This document shows, piece by piece, positions 53,733 through 63,980 of a stretch of DNA of 64,000 nucleotides. This DNA comes from Clostridiales bacterium (GTDB taxonomy: Bacteria > Bacillota > Clostridia > Christensenellales > Borkfalkiaceae), in contig SVHO01000002.1 of NCBI GenBank assembly GCA_015055725.1, forward strand, positions 44,603-108,602, in the 5' to 3' direction. The notes under the pieces are model-generated. The model ran no database searches. It saw only the letters and a list, made by a program, of their open reading frames with translations, and was not told where the DNA came from. A program made the translations under genes and the position numbers. The first letter of the stretch is position 1, and every line of letters begins with the position of its first letter.

Positions 53733-54707
53733 TTAAAGTAAAGTTGCCCTTAACTGCTCGTTAGAAAGTGGTGAAAGATATTTTATTGGAATATCAAAGG
53801 CGGTTAAGCACCCCGTCACCCCTTCTTTTGCCATGCGTGCAACAGCCCTGCCGTAAGCCGTTAAAACGCTTCCCGTAAATTCGGGATTGCTATCAAGTTT
53901 TAAAGAAAGTTCAAGCAAATGCGAATTTTCATCAGTAGTATTCCCAGAGCGGAAAACAAAACCGCCGTGCGAAAGTTTCTTTTGCATTTCTTTAACTTCA
54001 TTATCACTAACGAAATTAACTATAGTTTCATAATCGGCAAAATAATTCGGCATTTCTTTAATGGTTTTTTCAATTAACGCCTTATCCGCATCAGGTTTAA
54101 CCGCAACGAAACACTCTCTTAAATGTTTATCACCCGTTTTAAGAGTTGGATTTTTGCCTTGACGCACACATTCAAGCGCTTGTTCTTTTGGGATAGTGTA
54201 TTGAATAGCGTTGATAACGCCGTCAATTCTTCTAATCGCGTCACTATGACCTTGAGAAACACCCCTGCCCCAAAAAGTATAATCGTTGCCGTTTGGTAAA
54301 ACTGCCCCGAAAAGCATTCTTGCTATTGAAAACACGCCAGGGTCCCACCCAATGCTTATTGCCGAAAGGGTTTTATTCTCCTTTGCAATTTTATCAAGTT
54401 TAGAATAATATTCGGGAATTTTAGCGTGCGTGTCAAACGAATCAACCGTGTTAAAATCTTTAAGGTAATTAGCCGTTGTATTGGGCAAATCTGTTGCACT
54501 TCCACCGCAAAGCAACAACACGTCAATTTTCCCCTTAAAATCGTTTAATTTTTCTATCGAATAAACGGGAAAATCAACCGCGGGAATTAAAGAATTCGGG
54601 TCTCTTCGCGTAAATATGCCAACGCATTCCATATCTTTTGCACTATTTACTGCAAGCGTGACGCCTCTACCTAAGTTGCCGTATCCAACAATGCCAACTT
54701 TAATCAT
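53733..54707 (-). CDS. ddh: meso-Diaminopimelate D-dehydrogenase
   Basis: Makes meso-diaminopimelate directly from tetrahydrodipicolinate, NADPH and ammonia, for peptidoglycan and lysine; 324 aa from ATG 54707 (MIKVGIVGYGNLGRGVTLAV). The nucleotide motif GYGNLG is at residues 9-14; SIGWDPGVFSIARMLFGAVL and WGRGVSQGHSDAIRRIDGV are family hallmarks. AAGGTGA lies upstream. Its presence fits a DAP-type cell wall. Confidence 0.95.
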   Translation of the reverse strand: MIKVGIVGYGNLGRGVTLAVNSAKDMECVGIFTRRDPNSLIPAVDFPVYSIEKLNDFKGKIDVLLLCGGSATDLPNTTANYLKDFNTVDSFDTHAKIPEYYSKLDKIAKENKTLSAISIGWDPGVFSIARMLFGAVLPNGNDYTFWGRGVSQGHSDAIRRIDGVINAIQYTIPKEQALECVRQGKNPTLKTGDKHLRECFVAVKPDADKALIEKTIKEMPNYFADYETIVNFVSDNEVKEMQKKLSHGGFVFRSGNTTDENSHLLELSLKLDSNPEFTGSVLTAYGRAVARMAKEGVTGCLTAFDIPIKYLSPLSNEQLRATLL

Positions 54708-54872
54708 ATTTTCACCTTCTAAATTATCTTTCGTAATTATTTTACTACTTATCAAGTTATGGTAGCAAACATTTAATCAATAGTTTTTTTAATAAACGGT
54801 ATAATTTTTATTAAGCCTTTTTTTACGCCAATTATAGCCAAAATTAAACAAAAATTATTGCTATATTTATTA

Positions 54873-54878
54873 TATAAT
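54873..54878 (+). promoter_or_regulatory. -10 element before spoIIE
   Basis: TATAAT without a clear -35 at 16-18 bp. In Bacillus the spoIIE promoter is Spo0A-dependent with odd spacing, so this may be similar, but no convincing 0A box was found. Confidence 0.35.
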
Positions 54879-54914
54879 GATTGCAATTATATGTCAACGG
54901 CAAGGAGAAAAATT

Positions 54915-57197
54915 TTGAAACCCTTTTTTAAGTCACTAAACTATTTTGCAGTTATTAAATACGCTTTTTTGTTTTTTTCTTTTTTAATTTTCAATAAACT
55001 TGAAAGAAACTGCTTGCCTTATTCTGCGTGCATTTTCGTTTCGGCACTATCACAAGGCACGCTAATTATCCCCACCCTTCTTTTATATTTAGGTTCGTTT
55101 GCTTTTTTAGGCGCGGTTGGGCTTTTGGGCTCTCAAGCAATTCTATCAATATTTATCTCTATTATGATATGCGTTTACAGAAAATTTCGTATAAACACGG
55201 GTTCTTCGCTAGTTATTTACACGTTGGTTGGGTTGCTTGCTTTTATTTTTATGGGAGACACCGCAATTTATATATCAATAGAAAAACGCTTAATCACCAC
55301 GCTATTAACGACGAGTATGACCCTTTTAGGCATAACTGCTATGAAAGCGTTAAAATGCAAAGGGTTAAAATTTAAGTTAGCGTTTGAAGAAAACGTTTGC
55401 ATTTGTGCCCTAACCGTTTTGTTCGGAACGGGTGTTTGCAACCTTATATCACCTTATTTTTGGCGCGCTACGTGTGTTTTTTTAATTTTACTCGTTTGCT
55501 ATCTTTTCCGTTTCGGTGTTGGAACGATAATATCAAGCGTTTTGTCCATAAGTTTTGCGCTTTTTTATAATAACCTAAATTATATTTCTTTATTTTTATT
55601 GCTTAGCATAGCCGTTGAAAGCCTAAATTCTTTTTCTAGATATTTAGGCGCACTATCATTAATAATAGTAGATTATTTAATTCAAATAGTATTCAACGTT
55701 TACGGTCAATATCTACTTATTGATTTTTTATCCATACTTATAAGCGTGGTTTTATTTTGCGCTATCCCCACAAAACTTTTAAAAAGCGTTAAGGATAAAC
55801 TTTACGCTTTTAGAGAAAGACAATTAGTTAGACAAACGATAAACCGTTCGAGACAAATTTTATCTGGAAAACTGTTTGACCTTTCAAGTGTCTTCAACGA
55901 AATGGCAAACGCCTTTAACGCTTTTAAAAAAAATGCGCTATCAACCGAAAACGCCAAAAAAATTATGCAAAAGCAAGTTTTTGAAAACGTTTGCGGTGAG
56001 TGTGAATATCGCGCGCGCTGTAAAGGACACGAGCGCTCTATAAAAACCGGACTTTCAAAAATTATTGACATAGGACTTGCAAAAGGAAAACTTTCATTAA
56101 TCGACTTACCGAAAGAACTCGGTGATGCCTGCCTTCACCCAAACAACCTTTTATACGCACTTAATAAGTTGTTAGCAGACTTGCGTTCTTACGCCATTGA
56201 AAATAAAAACGTAAACGTTGGCAGAGAGTTAATTGCAGAACAATCCTTGGGGGTTGCCGAAATATTAAGGGGACTAGCATTAGAAACGGGCAGTCAATTA
56301 AAGTTTCAAAGTAGACTTGAACGCTCGCTTGCTCAAACGCTTTTTAAAAACGGCTTTTCCATTAGTGAATTATTGCTTTACGGTGAAGAAAATAATTTAA
56401 CCGTGACAATGATTACGGATATGAAAGAATTTTCTATCCCCACCCTTGAAAAAGTTATTTCTGAAAGTTTGGGGGTTTTAGTCACTCTAAACGAAAGAGC
56501 GCAAATAACCGAGCGCAAATGTTTTTTATCTTTTAAGGTTAGTTGCCCTATAGACGTTTTTTACGGAATATCCTTTGCTATAAAAGACGGCTCTGAATTT
56601 AGTGGCGACACGCATTCTGTTGAAAGAATTAGCGATAATAGAGTTTTAATTGCTCTTTCAGACGGAATGGGTAGCGGTGAAAGGGCGCAAAACTTTTCTT
56701 CCACCGCACTATCGCTAATTGAAAGTTTTTATAAAGCAGGCTTATCTTCCACGCTAATTCTTCAAACGGTAAACAAACTTTTATCCATAAACAGTGAAGA
56801 CTGTTTCACAGCGTTAGACCTTGCCGTTATAGACTTAAATAATCTTACGATAGATTTTATTAAATACGGTTGCCCTTACGGTTTTATCATAAACGAGCAA
56901 GGCATAAAAATCGTTGAAGGGAACTCTTTACCGTTAGGCATCTTAAACGAATTAAAACCTGCCGTTTGTTCTGCCCCCGTGTCTGACGGTGACGTTATTT
57001 TACTCGTTTCAGACGGAATTTCAGACGCTTTCCAATCTTCTGGTGATTTAATAGATTTTTTGCGCACTCAGCCTGCAAAAAACCCACAGTCTTTATCAGA
57101 CGCCCTTTTAGAACACGCCATTAAACTTAACGCTGGGCAAAAGAAAGACGATATGACCGCGCTTGCCGTTAGAATTTTTAAAAGAACGACCGCATAA
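54915..57197 (+). CDS. spoIIE: Stage II sporulation protein E
   Basis: Septum-bound PP2C phosphatase that activates sigma-F in the forespore by dephosphorylating SpoIIAA; about 760 aa. N-terminal half: some ten membrane spans (residues ~20-310). A central regulatory region carries a cysteine set (VCGECEYRARCKG). The PP2C domain shows VLIALSDGMGSGERAQNFSS and DGDVILLVSDGISDAF with the metal aspartates. The start is set at TTG 54915 since AAGGAG lies seven bases before it and a -10 box at 54873 leaves no room for the track start; ATG 54891 is the alternative. Confidence 0.93.
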   Translation: MKPFFKSLNYFAVIKYAFLFFSFLIFNKLERNCLPYSACIFVSALSQGTLIIPTLLLYLGSFAFLGAVGLLGSQAILSIFISIMICVYRKFRINTGSSLVIYTLVGLLAFIFMGDTAIYISIEKRLITTLLTTSMTLLGITAMKALKCKGLKFKLAFEENVCICALTVLFGTGVCNLISPYFWRATCVFLILLVCYLFRFGVGTIISSVLSISFALFYNNLNYISLFLLLSIAVESLNSFSRYLGALSLIIVDYLIQIVFNVYGQYLLIDFLSILISVVLFCAIPTKLLKSVKDKLYAFRERQLVRQTINRSRQILSGKLFDLSSVFNEMANAFNAFKKNALSTENAKKIMQKQVFENVCGECEYRARCKGHERSIKTGLSKIIDIGLAKGKLSLIDLPKELGDACLHPNNLLYALNKLLADLRSYAIENKNVNVGRELIAEQSLGVAEILRGLALETGSQLKFQSRLERSLAQTLFKNGFSISELLLYGEENNLTVTMITDMKEFSIPTLEKVISESLGVLVTLNERAQITERKCFLSFKVSCPIDVFYGISFAIKDGSEFSGDTHSVERISDNRVLIALSDGMGSGERAQNFSSTALSLIESFYKAGLSSTLILQTVNKLLSINSEDCFTALDLAVIDLNNLTIDFIKYGCPYGFIINEQGIKIVEGNSLPLGILNELKPAVCSAPVSDGDVILLVSDGISDAFQSSGDLIDFLRTQPAKNPQSLSDALLEHAIKLNAGQKKDDMTALAVRIFKRTTA

Positions 57198-57198
57198 A

Positions 57199-57230
57199 AA
57201 AAGGCTGTGTTTTCACAGCCTTTTTATTTA
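57199..57230. terminator. Bidirectional terminator between spoIIE and the DeoR gene
   Basis: AAGGCTGTG-TTTT-CACAGCCTT with T runs on both strands, between the convergent stops. Confidence 0.9.
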
Positions 57231-57965
57231 TTCTGCAACTATAAAATCCGTGTCTAAAAATTTTTTTTCAAGCCCTTTAGGAAACTCCCCATCACAAATA
57301 ACGCTATCAAAAAAAGATAGGTCGCCAACACATAACTTTAGATTTTCATTAAATTTATGCTTATCGTTTAAAAGCACTGATTTTTTTGCACGCGCTTTTG
57401 CTGTGAGCATAAAAATCCAGTAATTATCAGAAACTGAAAATTGCCCATCCGAATCAACCGCACCAACGGCAAAAAACGCTATATCAAATCGCATTTTATT
57501 TATTATTTCGTTAGTTAAGGCCCCACCAAGCATTATCCCATCATAAATTTTTCCACCACATACTATGCAATTTACTTTATGCTCACCCAAAAACGTTGCA
57601 AGTTTTATATTTGTTGTCACAACCGTTATATTTTTTTTATTGAGCAACGCTTCGCCTAAAAAATAGGTTGTGGTTGTTCCATCAATAAACACAGTATCAC
57701 CGTCGTTAACCATTTTTTGCGCAAAACGGCACATTTTAATTTTTTCCGTTATATTTTCGTGTTCACGAATTACGGAAGGTTTGGCATTTGTAATGCTAAC
57801 CCCACCATAACTTTTCTTAACGAGTCCTAAATTAGCAAGATAAGTTACGTCACGCCTAATGGTTGCCGGGCTATAATGTAATCTATTTACCAATTGCTCA
57901 ACCGTAACGTATTTATTTTCCCTTATAATTTCAAGTATTCTATCCGCGCGTTGTTCTTTAAACAT
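57228..57965 (-). CDS. DeoR/GlpR-family transcriptional regulator
   Basis: A 245-aa repressor type. N-terminal winged helix (RADRILEIIRENKYVTVEQL, then SPATIRRDVTYLANLGLVKK) and a C-terminal sugar-phosphate sensing domain (FIDGTTTTYFLGEALLNKKN, FDIAFFAVGAVDSDGQFS). ATG 57965 follows AAAGGGG. It is divergent from the MATE exporter and both promoters share a 21-bp direct repeat, so it probably controls that exporter and itself. The effector is unknown. Confidence 0.88.
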   Translation of the reverse strand: MFKEQRADRILEIIRENKYVTVEQLVNRLHYSPATIRRDVTYLANLGLVKKSYGGVSITNAKPSVIREHENITEKIKMCRFAQKMVNDGDTVFIDGTTTTYFLGEALLNKKNITVVTTNIKLATFLGEHKVNCIVCGGKIYDGIMLGGALTNEIINKMRFDIAFFAVGAVDSDGQFSVSDNYWIFMLTAKARAKKSVLLNDKHKFNENLKLCVGDLSFFDSVICDGEFPKGLEKKFLDTDFIVAE

Positions 57966-57980
57966 TTTATCCCCTTTTTT

Positions 57981-58001
57981 ATGATTTATTTTGATTATTT
58001 T
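57981..58001 (+). repeat. Direct repeat unit 1 in the DeoR/MATE spacer
   Basis: ATGATTTATTTTGATTATTT matches unit 2 at 18 of 21 positions, offset by 39 bp. It lies near the start of the DeoR gene. Confidence 0.6.
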
Positions 58002-58019
58002 CCAAAAACTCAATCACGA

Positions 58020-58040
58020 ATGATTTTTGTTGATTATTTC
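58020..58040 (+). repeat. Direct repeat unit 2 in the DeoR/MATE spacer
   Basis: ATGATTTTTGTTGATTATTT, the partner of unit 1. It contains the -35 box of the MATE gene, so a protein bound here would block it. Confidence 0.6.
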
Positions 58041-58058
58041 AATATGATAGTATATACT
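58030..58058 (+). promoter_or_regulatory. Promoter of the MATE gene
   Basis: TTGATT at 58030-58035, a 17-bp spacer and TATACT at 58053-58058; the -35 lies within repeat unit 2. Confidence 0.65.
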
Positions 58059-58098
58059 CTTCTATGATAAAAAGCAACGGAAAAGGACTAAATAAGTT

Positions 58099-59454
58099 AT
58101 GAAAGATTTGACAGAAGGAAAAATTAGCAAAAATTTATTACTTTTCACTATACCAGTAATATTTTCCTTAACCCTATCAAGAGCCTACACTACCATTGAC
58201 CAAATAATGGTTGGAAAACTTTTAGGAGAAGTTAGCCTTGCCGCAGTAGGAAGCACGAGTAGTTTTTTAACTTTCTTTTCTTCTCTTTTATGGGGGGCTG
58301 GAATGGGAATTCCCCTTTACATTGGTTTTCTTTCAAGCAAAGGTGAAAAATCAAAGACCGTTAGCGCGCTAAAATCAAACATTGTTTTTCTCGCACTAGT
58401 TGCGTTTACCATAAGTTTTTTGTCAATTGTTTTTTATAAGCCCATCTTCTCTTTTCTTAACGTAAACAAAGAAATTTACGTCGATGCTTTTAAGTATTAC
58501 GCAATTGTGACGGCTAGCAAAACTATGGCAACCGTAACCGCTTGTTCAAACGATATTTTTAATATTTTAGGTGCACCGTCTCACGCGCTTAAAATGTCCG
58601 TTATAAATTGTGTTGTAAACATTTTTCTTAATTATCTTTTCATTAAAATCTTGGGATTTGGCGTGACAGGTGCAGCCATTGCAACTTTTATTTCAATAGC
58701 CGTAGTCTTCGCTATAAACGTTTTTGCCTTAAAAAAATTAATAAAATCAATTTCAACGGAAAAAAGCGATAAAAAAATAAATTTCCACCACGTAAAAATG
58801 GGGTGGAAATATGCACTTCCTTGCATGGCACAACAAGGCGTTATGTATTTTGCTTCTCTTCTAGTTCAACCTTCTATAAACTCACTTGGCAACAGCCAAA
58901 TTGCCGCTTATTCAGTTGACCTTACAATCTATAATATTCTTACCATCTTCTTTTATAGTGCTTCAAGTTCGGTTTCAACCTTTTGCAATCAATGTTTAGG
59001 GAAAGGCAAAATAAATTTAGTTAAAAAAGGTTTTTTACATGGATTAATAATAGGATTCTGCCTTTCAATGCCGATAATATTGCTGTCCTTAATATTCCCA
59101 GCGCAACTTGCTTCTTTATTCTTACAAGATGCAAACGGCGAAACCGCACAATATATAATTAGATATATAGCGCTATGCTTCCCCTTCTTGCCACTCACTA
59201 TTGTCACTAACTTTTTCCATAGATTTTTCAGGGGAATTATGGTGCCAAACCTTGCACTTTTTTCAACGGTTATATATAGCATCGCAAGAATTATTTTCAC
59301 TTATTTATTAGTTCCCATTTACTTTATGGACGGTGTTTATTGGGGCTTTATCTTGGCTTGGGCGTGCGAATTTATCGTGTGCATAATAATTTACATAACT
59401 AAAAAATGGAAAAGTAAACAATATTTAGAAATTGAAAAAGCACAAAATGCTTAA
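58099..59454 (+). CDS. MATE family efflux transporter
   Basis: Multidrug or metabolite exporter of 451 aa with twelve predicted spans in two similar halves. N-terminal GKISKNLLLFTIPVIFSLTL, IDQIMVGKLLGEVSLAAVGS and the later CNDIFNILGAPSHALKMSVI match the NorM/DinF-like MATE proteins of Clostridia. GGA lies eleven bases before the ATG. The shared spacer with the DeoR-family gene suggests sugar-phosphate or stress-linked control. Substrate unknown. Confidence 0.9.
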   Translation: MKDLTEGKISKNLLLFTIPVIFSLTLSRAYTTIDQIMVGKLLGEVSLAAVGSTSSFLTFFSSLLWGAGMGIPLYIGFLSSKGEKSKTVSALKSNIVFLALVAFTISFLSIVFYKPIFSFLNVNKEIYVDAFKYYAIVTASKTMATVTACSNDIFNILGAPSHALKMSVINCVVNIFLNYLFIKILGFGVTGAAIATFISIAVVFAINVFALKKLIKSISTEKSDKKINFHHVKMGWKYALPCMAQQGVMYFASLLVQPSINSLGNSQIAAYSVDLTIYNILTIFFYSASSSVSTFCNQCLGKGKINLVKKGFLHGLIIGFCLSMPIILLSLIFPAQLASLFLQDANGETAQYIIRYIALCFPFLPLTIVTNFFHRFFRGIMVPNLALFSTVIYSIARIIFTYLLVPIYFMDGVYWGFILAWACEFIVCIIIYITKKWKSKQYLEIEKAQNA

Positions 59455-59462
59455 TTTTTACA

Positions 59463-59507
59463 AAAAAACGCTCCCTGCCAATAAATATTGGCAGGGAGTA
59501 TTTTTTT
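59463..59507. terminator. Bidirectional terminator between MATE and parC
   Basis: Perfect 12-bp stem CTCCCTGCCAAT/ATTGGCAGGGAG with a 4-nt loop and T runs on both strands. Confidence 0.93.
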
Positions 59508-61926
59508 ACAATAACTTAAACACTTTTTCGGGCATACGCTTTTTGTTTTCATTTTTAAGCGTTTTACCTTTAGTAGTTCTACCTTCAATATTTAATTCTT
59601 CTGTATTAACGGTAAACGCCACTCCGAACGTATCAATCACGGCAATATCGTAAGGTTCTTTAACGATATTTGCATAAACTACCTTATTCGTTTTGCCTAA
59701 TTCAACTATTTTGACGCCCTTTCTATATCTCGCCATTGGCTCTATTTCAGCCATAATAACACGCTTATAGAAACCGCCGTCAGTTATAATAACGAACTCA
59801 CCTTCTTCATCAATTTGCCCAACTAAAACGATTTGGTCGCCTTTATTGAGATTTATTCCTTTAACACCGCCCGCAACCCTGCCTTGAACAGGTATATCGT
59901 CTTTAAGCGCGTTTAGAGCAAGCCCGTCTTTAGTTATAAACGCAATAGTCGTTTCAGGTAAATCTTGTTCAACTGCAACAAGTTCGTCACCATCTTTTAG
60001 TTTTATCGCTTGATAATATGGTTTTAAGAGATTATATTCAGACCACTCAGTCTTTTTAATTAAACCGTCTTTAGTATAGAACAACAAATGCCCGTCGGGT
60101 AATTTATCTTCGTAAACGGCAAAGAAAGCAACTGGATATTCGTTTTTAACAGCATCTTTACAAACGGCGTTAAACTTGCTTCCTTTATCACGGAAACGGC
60201 ACTCTGGCGCAATCTCCATATCGATTTTACAACAGTTGCCAAGGTTGGTAAAGGCAAGCAACGTTTGGTCACTCTTTGCCTTAACTGCAAAATTAACGAA
60301 ATCGTCTGCAATAGAATTGTCTTTAACCGACTTATCGCTTGACTTAAAGTTCTTTTCGGTCATCTTCTTAAACGTTTTGCCTTCGGTGAATGCAACAACA
60401 AAATCGTCAATTTGTTTAAGTTCCTTTTCAACGCTTTGAACGTCCATTTCCTTTCCGCCGATAATTAAATTGCTACGGCGGTCGTCACCATATTTTTTCT
60501 TAACGTCAATAAGTTCTTTTTTAACCACTTCCATTTGCTTTTGCTTGCTACCGATAATAACGGTTAGTTCGGCAATAAGTTTTTTAAGTGATGCGAGTTC
60601 TTCTTCCAACTTAAATATTTCAAGTTTAGTGAGCCTTGCAAGCCTTAAATCTAAAATTGCGTTTGCTTGAACTTCCGTTAAAGAAAACCTTTCGCGAAGT
60701 TTTGCCCTTGCATCAGCCGTGTTTTCCGCGCTTTTAATAATCTTTATAACTTCGTCAATATTTTTAACCGCAACGATTAAGCCTTCTAAAATATGTGCGC
60801 GCTCTTTTGCGCGTTCTAAGTCAAACTTGCTTCGGCGAAGAATAACGTCCCTTTGATAATTAACGTAATAAGATATAATTTCTAAAAGTCCTAATTGACA
60901 AGGTTTGCCGTTTGCAATAGCAACCATATTTATACCAAAAGTGGTTTCCAAATCGGTATTTTTATAAAGATACGCCAAAATCGCCTTTGCATCAGCGTCT
61001 TTTCTAAGTTTAATAACGGCGCGCATACCGTTTCTATCAGACTCGTCAACAACGTCCGAAATACCGCCCAACAAGTCTTTCCTCTCTTCTTTCATATCGG
61101 CAATCTTTTTAAGTAAGTTTGCCTTGTTCACTTGATAAGGAAGTTCGCTAATGATTAAGTTTTGCTTTTCGCCCGACTCTTTTTCAATGTTGACGCGCGC
61201 TTTAATTTTGATTTTTCCACGCCCCGTTTTATACGCTTCTTCAAGTTCTTCACCAACGACGATATAACCGCCCGTTGGGAAATCTGGCGCTTTAATATGC
61301 TTCATCATTTCCTTTAAGGAAATTTTTGGATTATCAATATATGCAATAGTTCCGTCGATAACTTCTTCTAAGTTGTGTGGCGGAATATTCGTTGCAAGCC
61401 CAACCGCAATACCCGTTGCGCCGTTAACCAAAAGGTTGGGGAATTTACCGGGTAAAGTATCCGGTTCTTCTAATTCGTCAGAAAAGTTTAGACTAAAATT
61501 AACCGTGTCTTTTTCGATATCCCTTAAAAGTTCTAAACTCAGTGCAGTTTGTCTTGCTTCGGTATACCTATAAGCCGCCGCAGAGTCTCCGTCAACCGTA
61601 CCGAAGTTTCCTTGACCGTCAACGAGTGGCATGCGCATATTAAAATCTTGCGCTAGGTGAACGAGAGCCCCGTAAACAGAACTGTCACCGTGGGGGTGGA
61701 ATTTACCAAGCACTTCACCCACGATTTTTGCGCATTTTTTATGCGGTTTATCTGGGGTTAACCCCATTTCATACATTGCGTAAAGTATTCTTCTTTGAAC
61801 GGGTTTAAGCCCGTCTTCAACCCTTGGCAAAGCACGGTCTAATATAACGCTTTCCGCATAGGGTATCATTGAGTTTTTTAACACTTCGTCAAGCGAAGAA
61901 AAAATTATTCCTTTTTCGTTTTCCAT
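59506..61926 (-). CDS. parC: Type II topoisomerase subunit A (ParC-like)
   Basis: DNA-cleaving subunit, 806 aa. The winged-helix region holds [20 protein letters not shown] (quinolone region) and the active tyrosine Y121 in [10 protein letters not shown]. The C-terminal beta-pinwheel lacks a GyrA box of the QRRGGKG type; the nearest string is [10 protein letters not shown] in a later blade. That favours topoisomerase IV (decatenation) over gyrase. It is cotranscribed with the B subunit, 15 bases upstream. If no other A subunit exists in the genome, the name should be reconsidered. Confidence 0.82.
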   Translation of the reverse strand: MENEKGIIFSSLDEVLKNSMIPYAESVILDRALPRVEDGLKPVQRRILYAMYEMGLTPDKPHKKCAKIVGEVLGKFHPHGDSSVYGALVHLAQDFNMRMPLVDGQGNFGTVDGDSAAAYRYTEARQTALSLELLRDIEKDTVNFSLNFSDELEEPDTLPGKFPNLLVNGATGIAVGLATNIPPHNLEEVIDGTIAYIDNPKISLKEMMKHIKAPDFPTGGYIVVGEELEEAYKTGRGKIKIKARVNIEKESGEKQNLIISELPYQVNKANLLKKIADMKEERKDLLGGISDVVDESDRNGMRAVIKLRKDADAKAILAYLYKNTDLETTFGINMVAIANGKPCQLGLLEIISYYVNYQRDVILRRSKFDLERAKERAHILEGLIVAVKNIDEVIKIIKSAENTADARAKLRERFSLTEVQANAILDLRLARLTKLEIFKLEEELASLKKLIAELTVIIGSKQKQMEVVKKELIDVKKKYGDDRRSNLIIGGKEMDVQSVEKELKQIDDFVVAFTEGKTFKKMTEKNFKSSDKSVKDNSIADDFVNFAVKAKSDQTLLAFTNLGNCCKIDMEIAPECRFRDKGSKFNAVCKDAVKNEYPVAFFAVYEDKLPDGHLLFYTKDGLIKKTEWSEYNLLKPYYQAIKLKDGDELVAVEQDLPETTIAFITKDGLALNALKDDIPVQGRVAGGVKGINLNKGDQIVLVGQIDEEGEFVIITDGGFYKRVIMAEIEPMARYRKGVKIVELGKTNKVVYANIVKEPYDIAVIDTFGVAFTVNTEELNIEGRTTKGKTLKNENKKRMPEKVFKLL

Positions 61927-61941
61927 ATTATTCCCCTACCG

Positions 61942-63894
61942 TTATGAACGTTTCATCTTTGCAAACTTATCTTCTTTATTAAAGTCTGCGTGCTCGAAAA
62001 TATATTTTTTTCTTTCACCAACTTCGTCACCCATTAAAACTGTTATAAGCCTATCTGCTTCGGCAGCATCTTCAATGGTCACTTGCATAAGTGAACGCGT
62101 TTCGGGATTAAGAGTGGTGTCCCATAATTGTGACGGATTCATTTCGCCAAGTCCTTTATACCTTTGCAACGAATAGCCACGCCCCACTTTCGCTATCTTT
62201 TGAGCAAGTTCTTTATCGTCGTAAGCATATTCAACTTGGTTGCCCTTATAAACCTTGTATAAAGGTGGCATGCCTATATAAACGTGCCCTGCGTTGACAA
62301 GTTCACGCATATACCTAAAAAAGAAAGTTAAAAGTATTGCTCTAATGTGCGCACCGTCTTGGTCGGCATCGGATAAAATTATAACTTTATGAAATTTTAA
62401 ACTTTCCAAATCGAATTCCGAACCTATACCCGTGCCGAGTGCTGAAATTATAGTCCTAATTTCTTCGTTTTGAAGAATTTGGTCAAGTTTTTTCTTTTCA
62501 ACGTTGAGCGGTTTTCCGCGCAAGGGCAAAATGGCTTGATATTGGCGAACACGCGCTTGCTTTGCACTTCCACCTGCCGAATCACCTTCGACTATAAACA
62601 ATTCGTTAAGTTCTGGTTTCCTACCCGAACACGACGCAAGTTTACCAACGAGATTTTGCGCTTCAATGCTCTTAGATGCACGCGCAATTTCTTTGGCTTT
62701 TTTTGCAGCAAGCCTAACTTTTGCCGCACCCAACGCCTTGTTTATTATCGTATCAAAAACTTTTTGTAATTTTTTATTTTTCATCAAAAGGTCAAGTTCG
62801 TTAACCGTCACCCCTTCAACAGCGGGGCGCGCTTCTGGGTTGCCAAGTTTTGTTTTGGTTTGCCCTTCAAACTGAACGTTTTGCATCTTTATTGAAATAA
62901 TCGCGGTTAAACCTTCTTTAAAATCGTCACCCAAAAGATTATCGTCTTTTTCTTTTAAGATATTCCTTTCACGCGCATAATCGTTAAGTGAACGGGTTAG
63001 CCCTGAACGGAAGCCCGTTTCGTGCGTTCCGCCTTCACCCGTTGGAATATTGTTAACGTAAGAATAAACGCTATCAACGTAAGCATCCGTGTGTTGAATT
63101 GCAAATTCAACTAAGACGTTATCTTTGCTTGCGCAAGCGTAAAGGGGCTCTTGATAAAGCGAAGATTTGCCTTCGTTAAGGTATTTAACGAAGTCTGTTA
63201 AACCGCCGTCAAACTTATAAGTTCTGCTATAATCGGTATTTTCGTCGTAAAACTTAATTTCAAGACCTTTATTTAAAAACGCAAGTTCTCTAAGCCTTTT
63301 AAGAATAGTTTCGGGTGAAAACACAATAGTTTCAAAAACCCTTGCATCAGGCATAAAACGAACGAAAGTTCCTTTCTTTTTGGTTTTAACCTTGGTGTTT
63401 TTTAAAGGTGCTTTAGGTACGCCGGACTTAATTTTCCCCGTGGTTTTATCAAGATAACTGCTAAATTCCATTTCGTAAACGGTGTCTTTATACACTTCAA
63501 CTTTAAGCCACTCTGAAAGCGCGTTGGTGACTGATGCGCCAACGCCGTGTAAACCGCCCGAATAACTATAATTATCCGCGCTAAACTTACCGCCTGCATG
63601 AAGTTGCGTAAATACGACTTCTACGCCCGAAACGCCTGCTTTACTATGAATATCGGTGGGTATTCCGCGCCCGTTATCTTCAACCGAGGCACTTCCGTCT
63701 TTATAGAGTTTTATTTCAATTTTATTCGCAAAACCGTTTGCGGCTTCGTCAACGGCGTTATCAACTATTTCCCAAAGAATATGATGCAAACCTTTAACGC
63801 CCGTTGTTCCTATATACATACCCGGGCGCATTCTAACCGCGTCAAGCCCTTCAAGAATTTTTATGTCTTCCGCTTTATAACTTGTTTTTGCCAT
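61942..63894 (-). CDS. parE: Type II topoisomerase subunit B (ParE-like)
   Basis: ATPase subunit, 650 aa. GHKL motifs: EIVDNAVDEAANGFANKI, VEDNGRGIPTDIHSKAG and SGGLHGVGASVTNALSEW. The transducer lysine region and the TOPRIM domain follow: VEGDSAGGSAKQARVRQYQA, LPLRGKPLNVEKKKL and LSDADQDGAHIRAILLTFF. ParE against GyrB is decided only through the partner's missing GyrA box. ATG 63894 follows GGGAG. Confidence 0.82.
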   Translation of the reverse strand: MAKTSYKAEDIKILEGLDAVRMRPGMYIGTTGVKGLHHILWEIVDNAVDEAANGFANKIEIKLYKDGSASVEDNGRGIPTDIHSKAGVSGVEVVFTQLHAGGKFSADNYSYSGGLHGVGASVTNALSEWLKVEVYKDTVYEMEFSSYLDKTTGKIKSGVPKAPLKNTKVKTKKKGTFVRFMPDARVFETIVFSPETILKRLRELAFLNKGLEIKFYDENTDYSRTYKFDGGLTDFVKYLNEGKSSLYQEPLYACASKDNVLVEFAIQHTDAYVDSVYSYVNNIPTGEGGTHETGFRSGLTRSLNDYARERNILKEKDDNLLGDDFKEGLTAIISIKMQNVQFEGQTKTKLGNPEARPAVEGVTVNELDLLMKNKKLQKVFDTIINKALGAAKVRLAAKKAKEIARASKSIEAQNLVGKLASCSGRKPELNELFIVEGDSAGGSAKQARVRQYQAILPLRGKPLNVEKKKLDQILQNEEIRTIISALGTGIGSEFDLESLKFHKVIILSDADQDGAHIRAILLTFFFRYMRELVNAGHVYIGMPPLYKVYKGNQVEYAYDDKELAQKIAKVGRGYSLQRYKGLGEMNPSQLWDTTLNPETRSLMQVTIEDAAEADRLITVLMGDEVGERKKYIFEHADFNKEDKFAKMKRS

Positions 63895-63951
63895 TTATTT
63901 TCTCCCAAAAGAGTGTCTTTTATTTAAGGAAAATATTTCCGTATTTTAATT

Positions 63952-63980
63952 ATTATACTATATCTTGTGTTTTTTTTCAA
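63952..63980 (-). promoter_or_regulatory. Promoter of parE-parC
   Basis: On the minus strand TTGAAA (63980-63975), a 17-bp spacer and TATAAT (63957-63952). Confidence 0.8.

Noticed and set aside
59506-63894. Naming the topoisomerase pair gyrA/gyrB
   Set aside because: The A subunit lacks a GyrA box in its first C-terminal blade; the parC/parE call is kept with moderate confidence.
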